Of a stretch of DNA of 64,000 bases, positions 57,955-64,000 are shown one piece after another. Where the stretch lies: assembly GCA_032622095.1 (NCBI GenBank), contig CP136064.1, positions 258,891,863 through 258,955,862 on the forward strand, read 5' to 3'. The position numbers and the translations under genes were made by a program. The first letter of the stretch is position 1. Every line of letters begins with the position of its first letter. The stretch is from Siphonodentalium dalli. Lineage: Eukaryota; Mollusca; Scaphopoda; Gadilida; Siphonodentaliidae. A model generated the notes under the pieces. That model was not told the origin of the DNA. It ran no database searches and saw only the letters and a list, made by a program, of their open reading frames with translations.

Positions 57955-58220
57955 ATTTGTGTCCATTTTAAATTCGCCCATTTAAAACTGAGCAAAAAAA
58001 TAATGCTGCACAAATTTAAATACAAGTAAGATATACACAGCAAATGTTTATCAACCTCAGCACATATTTTTGATAGAACAAGCCACTTTTATCGATTATT
58101 GTATAATTTTTCATTTAAAATATGTCTCAATTGAGATATACATACACCCATTCCTCCCTTCAAATCTTTTTTTTTCCGCCCATTTATGGGACCTACGCAA
58201 ATGGGGATATACTAATTTGG
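57955..58220 (-). repeat. Right arm of the outer diverged inverted repeat
   Basis: This is the inverted partner of 54440-54745; see the words listed there. Divergence is large, so the outer repeat is much older than the foldback. Confidence 0.6.
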
Positions 58221-58864
58221 ATAACCAAATCAGCTTTTTGTGAAATTCCATTGTTGTTGTACTGGATGATATGGGGACCATTGAATCGTATTATGTATCT
58301 TTAATAATGAAAGTGTCAATGACACTGTAGCTCAACCTGGAGAGGTGATAATTCATACATTACAGCCAATGGAGATATAAGGAATGCGGAAAGTTGTTAT
58401 TTTTAAGTAGCGTTCACCAGAGGTCAACCTGAAGCACCATATGAAGTTTGGAATCAATGAGAAAAAAAAAAATGTTGTCAATGAAGAGCATGGCAAGGTA
58501 TTTAGTGATGCAAAGAGTAAAATCCAAGATGGCTGCCAGCAGTTCTTGAATATCGTTCAAATTCAAGAGCTGCCATCCAGAAGTGATCGTGAAATGCCTG
58601 TAAATTTTTCTCCAATAAACATCCGCTGCAGGGTGTGCCGATGTATTAATTTGTGAAATCCAAGATGGCCGTATGTTTGTTTTTAACAAAATTTGGAAAA
58701 AAAATGATGGCTCCCATCTAGTGACAATGAGGGTTGTGGCCTGTAGGGAATGGCGAAGGATTTAGTTATGCAAAGAATAAAATCCAAGATGGCCACTGGT
58801 GGCCATGTTTTTCAACTAAGTTTGGTGCCGAATGGATTATGGATGTGATCTCTAGCCTACTGTA
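58221..58864 (+). repeat. 'aaaatccaagatggc' repeat units
   Basis: The phrase recurs near 58519, 58656 and 58789, with related wording at 61601 and 61756 beyond the next element ('tgcaaagagtaaaatc', 'ctgccagcag'). The units form a repeat family into which the 58865-61556 element inserted. Open frames here are shadows of the repeat. Confidence 0.6.
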
Positions 58865-61556
58865 CACCCTATGTGTGCCGATCGGTGTATTGCTGTGGGT
58901 CGGTGTAGAGATGTTAACCGCGGGAATTCCCGTACGAGGGGTAGATTGGAAAACGTGGTTTGTCAAAGCACAGAATAAAATGTTCTTAACTGTTTTTTGC
59001 TTTAATCATCGAACAAAGGACCCAACAAACAGTAAGTATGATTGCCTAGTTAATAATATCGCATAATCGCGTCCCTTCAATACTTTTATCACAGCTTTTG
59101 CCTCGAAAAAGGTAAAATTCCTGTTTAAATCTCCATAACTTTTGCAAACCAAGACCTTTACTTCGGGAAACCAATTGAAATTATAGGCAAATATATTGGG
59201 AATCGATTTGGCTGCGTAAACCCAACCATCAAAGCTATATTTCTTGGTGAAAATTTAGTTTGATGGAGGGCACTACTGAGAAACAATGGCACGAATATAG
59301 CAATGAGAAAACATGGTATGATCGGGAAAAAGCTGTCAAAGACCGGATAATAGCTGAAATTAAACCTTCATATATGCTGGTATTTTAACAGGTTTAGGCG
59401 GTGTTATTCTCAGGACATTCTTCGAACATATATGGGACTGATTGATCATGACTAAACATATCGTATAAACATTTACGTCAGGTGCAAATATCGTTTTATT
59501 ATGACTTAGCCATAGTTGCATTAGCTTTTATAATTATGTTGGTCTCAACGAGTCTTGATATGATGTGTTGTATTATCTCGACTAATTCCGAAGATGCAGA
59601 AGATAAGACTGACTCCAAGTCATCGATTCCACAGGCCTCACAATCTTCTATAATTTCCAAACATCTTGATACTGCTTCTTTGTCCTTCTCCAGTGTTTTC
59701 CGTCTGTCCTCCAGAGTTGGCTCGGTCTCTCTTCCCCAACAATCAACATCACCAAGAACTTTGACTTTTCCTCCGCATATCTTTTTTCCGTCGACTGCTA
59801 TCTTAACATTCAGCTATCTGTTAGAGGGTCATAGTAGTTTTTCTCTGTTAATCCTTGAGTTATGTCGCCAAGGACCCCGCATGAAACGAAGAAATTTTCC
59901 TCTAAATAGCCGATATCCAGCTAACCAGAACGTTTTGGTTTCTCATGGAAATCGCATCATCGATGTAGAATAACAAATAACATATATTGTCTAAGAGCAG
60001 TGAGCCATGAGCGATCAGTCGATTCATCTCCATATACAGATCGACATGTCCCTCACCTTCTAACTGTTGTAGCACTTTTGGCAGCAGGTCTGTTAGTTCC
60101 TCAATCTCAACTTCAAATTCCGTTTCGTCTATTGGGATACTACTGCCACTGGTATCATCCATTGAACTGTCTTCTTGTTCATCAACTAGTTCTGATTCAT
60201 AGTTTAGTTTTCGCTTGACAGGTGTGTTGAGTTTTTTTTACTTTCGATTTCACATTGACAATGAATATTGACTCGTCCTTAACATCGACCCTTCTCCCCT
60301 CTGAGACTAGGTCTGTTGGAATGACACCACGATGAACTTTCAGCGCGTATTTCTCTGTCCCTGTTGCATGGTCCAAAAACTTTTCCAAATAGCGCAACTC
60401 ACATTGTCCGTGATCTGTGACATTGTGATCTACAATATCACTCAGGTTCGTCCACTTTGATACACAGTGAAAACATTTAAATGCCTGCACCATCCCCTAA
60501 ACGATGAGAGAAATCACCATGTGAATGAATACTATGGCACTTACTTATATTGAGATCAATCAACTGGATTCAATGATTACGTGATATACGTCACAAGGTG
60601 GATGGACCTGACAGAAACCCGAATGAAGGTGTTTACAAGTTAGTACAGCTACTGAGTGCGTTATATCACGTAATCATCGCAGACTGTTGATTATTCTGTT
60701 GATTACATATACCAGCTAGAAATTTGGCAGCTTGGTGTGTGGTTTAAATTGTTTGGAACAACTTTTAAAAGACAATTTATGCACGAAATTTCACAAAAAG
60801 AAATTAAACGTCAAAGGGGAAATTACGTCAATTTCGGCAGTGACAATATACATATATAGGCCTACCTGATAATTAACTGGGAAATCTGTATAAATCACAC
60901 ACATATACTAGATAGGTAATAAATACAATGTTGTAGGTTATTACAGACATGCCATATCGATATTAGATCAATTGCATATTCCAACAGATCATCGAATAAG
61001 GAAACAGCTGCATTTAGTTCAAATTCCATTAAAATCTCAATGAAACTGGAATGTCAATAATTTGCTATTTCCCGGACATTTGTGGTAAAACCGTAACTAA
61101 CAGTTGATCTTCTCGTGCTATATTCGTGCCATTTTTTCTCGGTAGTGCCCTCCGTCAAACTAAATTTTCACAAAGAAATATAGCTTTGATGGTTGGGTTT
61201 ACGCACCCAAATCGATTCTCAATATATTTGCCTATAATTTCAATTGGTTTCCCGAAGTAAAGGTCTTGGTTTGCAAAAGTTATGGAGATTTAAACAGGAA
61301 TTTTACCTTTTTCGAGGCAAAAGCTGTGATAAAAGTATTGAAGGGACGCGATTATAATGCGATATTATTAACTAGGCAATCATACTTACTGTTTGTTAGG
61401 TCCTTTGTTCGATGATTAAAGCAAAAAACAGTTAAGAAAAATTCATTCTGTGCTTTGACAAACCACGTTTTCCAATCTACCCCTCGTACGGGAATTCCCG
61501 CTGTTAACAGCTCTACACCGACCCACAGCAATATACCGATCGGCACACATAGGGTG
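58865..61556. mobile_element. Element with 444-bp terminal inverted repeats and an internal gene
   Basis: The left repeat (58865-59308) and the complement of 61113-61556 are very similar throughout. Both start CACCCTATGTGTGCC. CTGTA stands directly outside each end (58860-58864 and 61557-61561), which fits a 5-base target duplication. Both arms carry the same open frame ('VGVE..TAGIPVRGVDWKTW') and a donor-like 'aacagtaagtatg'. A CAC start and 5-base duplication are features of Transib-type elements, but the arm length is unusual and no transposase was recognised. Superfamily unassigned. Confidence 0.8.
59501..60510 (-). pseudogene. Broken gene of unknown function inside the long-inverted-repeat element
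   Basis: A splice-acceptor-like 'tcatcgtttag' (near 60500) precedes an ATG and 'MVQAFKCFHCV' with a C-x2-C and later His pair, finger-like. After a shift at an A8 tract (about 60230) the frame gives 'TPVKRKLNYESELVDEQEDS' and an acidic, helical stretch ending 'NQNVLVSWISAI'. Further pieces in other frames include 'KFLRFMRGPW', then 'NVKIAVDGKKICGG', 'LGDVDCWGRETEPTLEDRR' and a long coiled-coil-like tail ending at a stop near 59501. I recall the 'VDGKK...GD(I/V)D.WG.E..PTL' pattern from multi-copy invertebrate proteins of unknown role, probably transposon-encoded. At least three shifts or stops make it non-functional. Confidence 0.6.
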
Positions 61557-61965
61557 CTGTAGGGCACCAAAGAATTTAGTCATGCAAAGAGTAAAATCTA
61601 ACATGGCTGCCAGCAGCTATGTTTTTCATAAAAATTCATTCAATTTTTATAGCCACTACCCAGAGGTGACCCTACCGGTAAACATGGCTGTAAATTTTCA
61701 AAACATTTGTCCAATAAATACCGACTGAAAGGTGTGCCGATTAATTCAAATTTGAAATCCAAGATGGCTGTTTTAAACGAATTTCGGGAAACATTCATGG
61801 CTCCCATGTAGAGGTCACTCCAAAGATCCTTATGAAGTTGGTGATGATCGGATGAGAGCTGTGACCTGTAGGGTGTGCTAAATGAAATTGTTGACAGATG
61901 GACGGATACACGCTCAGACAAACGCCAACCCATGGCAATAGCTTACATTTTACTTTGGCAAGTTG
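61557..61965 (+). repeat. Continuation of the 'ccaagatggc' repeat
   Basis: It starts with the second CTGTA and continues 'gggcaccaaagaatttagtc', then 'aaaatctaacatggctgcca' and a later 'aaatccaagatggctg' (61754). 'gacagatggacgg' near 61894 is again the tail style of bivalve-type repeats. Confidence 0.6.
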
Positions 61966-64000
61966 AGCTAAAAATTGCACCTAAACAAAATAGAGCAAAA
62001 ATATTTCCTAACAGACAGATGCACAAGACCGACATAACTAATTTCTATATCTCGCACCAAACTTTGCAAATCCTTTGCATTGCAAATCCTTTGCATTGCA
62101 AATCCTTTACATTGAAGTGGGGTATAGGAGAAGGATGAATCATAACTTTGTCTTTTACACAGCCTTAGGTGGTGTCTTCTCTTGAGAAAGTTTTGTTCTC
62201 ATTTTTTTCTTTAACTGTGTCTTTGCAACCATTTATCTGTCTTGACCAATGTCACAGTCTTATATAGAAACTGAGAAAAATCTTCATTGAAGCTGGTGAA
62301 GCTGGTGTTGGCTGATTTTCATTTTGTTATTTTAAAAGTTATGCCACACATCCCCTCCTGCCTCTGAAATGGGCCTCAATCCTTACCACGTGAAATGTCA
62401 GAACCTGAAATATAAATTTGCATCATCACAACCAACAATTAATAGTAATAGTTCACCCCCCCCCCATCAATTTCAGCCAGTCCGGAGGATAAACTCAGTT
62501 CAGAGGAGAAAAAGTGTCAATATTGCATTCAACCACCTGAGTGTAATCGCTAATTTTGTCATATCAAAAGTTGCTGCCACACAAAAGACACTTCCACTGT
62601 CGATCAGGCATGGATTCGAAGACACCATTGCTATTCTACTTCTAATTATTATTTATGTTTTCTTTTATTTTAAATATTTTTATTATCATGACGTCAGCAT
62701 GCTTTGTCAAAATATTAAATCAAAGTTGCGTTGAATTTGGCATGATACAGTGCAATTTGTTGTTTTAGGCCAAAAGTCGAACATTTTCCTACTTTCACTG
62801 ACGTAGGGATTATATCAGTTTGTAAATTTACAACAGTGGGAAAGCTTGAGATGGTTGGAAATTTCCAACCCAAGTGCGATGGGGTGCAAAGGAATTTCAT
62901 AGACTTGGATATTTGGTATGGTTCAAGGAGGTGTGCAGTTGCACATTCAATGTGGACATCTCTGTTAAATCCCATTTTCTAATTTAATTGTCTTTATATT
63001 ATAGCCCTACTATGCAAATTATGTTCATTCAATATGATTTATTTGCAAAAGCACCAACAAAGGCAGTATGCTAATAAAACAATACATCAATATATATCAG
63101 TTTGTAAAATATATAAAAAGAGTAGGATCTCTCTGGCTGTTAATGACTTTTCTCCCAGACCCCTAAGATCGATTCAACCAAATTTGTTTGTGGTAACTCG
63201 GGGTACCCCATCGGATGTTATAATGCTGTTATTTTATCGAAATTTTGATTAAAAAAAATAAATAAACTTAATTTTTTTTTTAAATGTGTTTTGACTTCAA
63301 CCAAAAAAATAATTTTAAATTCAATATTTTTTTCAACTTTTAAATAAAAAAATGTTTAAAATCAAAATGATTAAACAAACAAATTGTGCTAAAAGTGCAC
63401 AAAGAGGCCGCGGTTGAATAAAGGCTCACAGAAAGAGTGTGTCTAAGATCAAAATTTATCACACAGTAGCCACTAAATCCGATCTCATATTTTTTAGTAA
63501 GACACACATGTATAATTCCCATGCGCAGTGACGTAAGAGCTCCGTTCAATGATGTCGATATCAATGCCAGAACTTTATTATTATGTTAATTAGAATATAA
63601 TTATGATATTCAATTTGTGTTGTGTTATTTAGTGTTGACTGTGAGATAAACATTGGTGATAATGGTGGTTGAACAATTTTGTCAGCAAGAAAAGACGCAT
63701 TCAAAATGGAACTATATTTTTTCTTAAAGGTTTCTTTGGTTGTGGTAAAGAAATAAAAATATTTTTTTAACCCCAGGCATTTCGAGATCATTTTCCTTGC
63801 TAAAATGTGATTATGTGATAGAATTGATCTCGAATTCATCCAATTTATTTACAAAATTTATAAACCTTGTCCACAAATTTTTTATTTGAGTCGAGCTTTA
63901 GCTTGGTTAATAAATTTAATATAAAATTGCGACTCATTAGAGATCCTCTATGCATGCACTTAGTGCACAAATGGGCTGCAGGCCGATCCAATGGTAAATA
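61966..64000. other. Gene-free right end
   Basis: A triple 'tttgcattgcaaatcc' repeat lies at about 62062-62110 and a poly-C run at 62456-62464. The frame at 62369-62734 (121 residues) has a basic N-part and one hydrophobic segment (ILLLIIIYVFFYF) but no domain and is not called. From 63240 the DNA is low-complexity AT. Confidence 0.4.

Noticed and set aside
59482..59973. 163-residue plus-strand frame
   Set aside because: It is the antisense shadow of the minus-strand coding segment with the VDGKK and coiled-coil parts.
62369..62734. 121-residue frame with one hydrophobic segment
   Set aside because: Surrounded by low-complexity DNA, no recognisable motif; chance is likely.

Overview
This is a 64 kb piece of an AT-rich animal nuclear genome, most likely from a mollusc and plausibly a bivalve. 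It has no operons or ribosome binding sites. It is packed with decayed non-LTR retrotransposons, a Ty3/gypsy relic, foldback and hAT-type DNA elements, hairpin MITEs and microsatellites. The mollusc call rests on two repeat styles I recall from bivalve sequence: units opening with 'gggccataactcc', and tails of 'gacggacgg' tracts ending in 'ggtgagctaaaaa'. That is recollection, not a search.

The only convincing host genes are three intact single-exon rhodopsin-type GPCR paralogs on the plus strand: 765-1697, 13232-14155 and 32483-33415. Each lies in a duplicated unit that also carries a shared 5' flank, a 3' splice acceptor four bases before the ATG, and a 3' flank with a poly(A) signal. The third unit is nearly contiguous. 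The 5' flank of the second unit is split into three blocks by insertions of about 5.2 kb and 3.2 kb. Orphan pieces of 3' flank at about 12075-12410 and 31310-31450 suggest further units that lost their gene.

Layout: 1-2000 GPCR unit 1. 2029-2158 hairpin. 3630-14480 GPCR unit 2, interrupted by a non-LTR element (4324-9526) with a 2A-like motif before its endonuclease, and by a block holding a broken THAP-domain gene that itself contains a hAT-type MITE with a perfect 8-bp target duplication. 15967-19223, minus strand: a gypsy-like relic (gag, zinc knuckle, protease, pre-RT region, then a jump to the integrase tail), preceded by an SGNH-hydrolase-like ORF. 19836-24060: a frameshifted two-ORF non-LTR element. 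27331-30972: a CR1/L2-like element with an intact endonuclease-RT ORF and a promoter-like repeat upstream. 31310-34110 GPCR unit 3, with a MITE in its 3' flank. 34190-38448: a decayed 43-bp minisatellite caught in a 1.9-kb tandem duplication. 38449-54400: repeats only, including a 2.8-kb element with about 140-bp internal repeats and several palindromic or inverted-repeat elements. 55042-57683: a foldback element with minisatellite arms and a nested hAT-type element. 58865-61556: an element with 444-bp inverted repeats enclosing a broken minus-strand gene. 61557-64000: low-complexity and repeat sequence.

The window is best read as a small GPCR cluster growing by tandem duplication while being broken up by transposons. 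The items most worth following are the foldback/hAT nest, the long-inverted-repeat element with its cargo gene, the SGNH ORF beside gypsy gag, and the 2A-like LINE.
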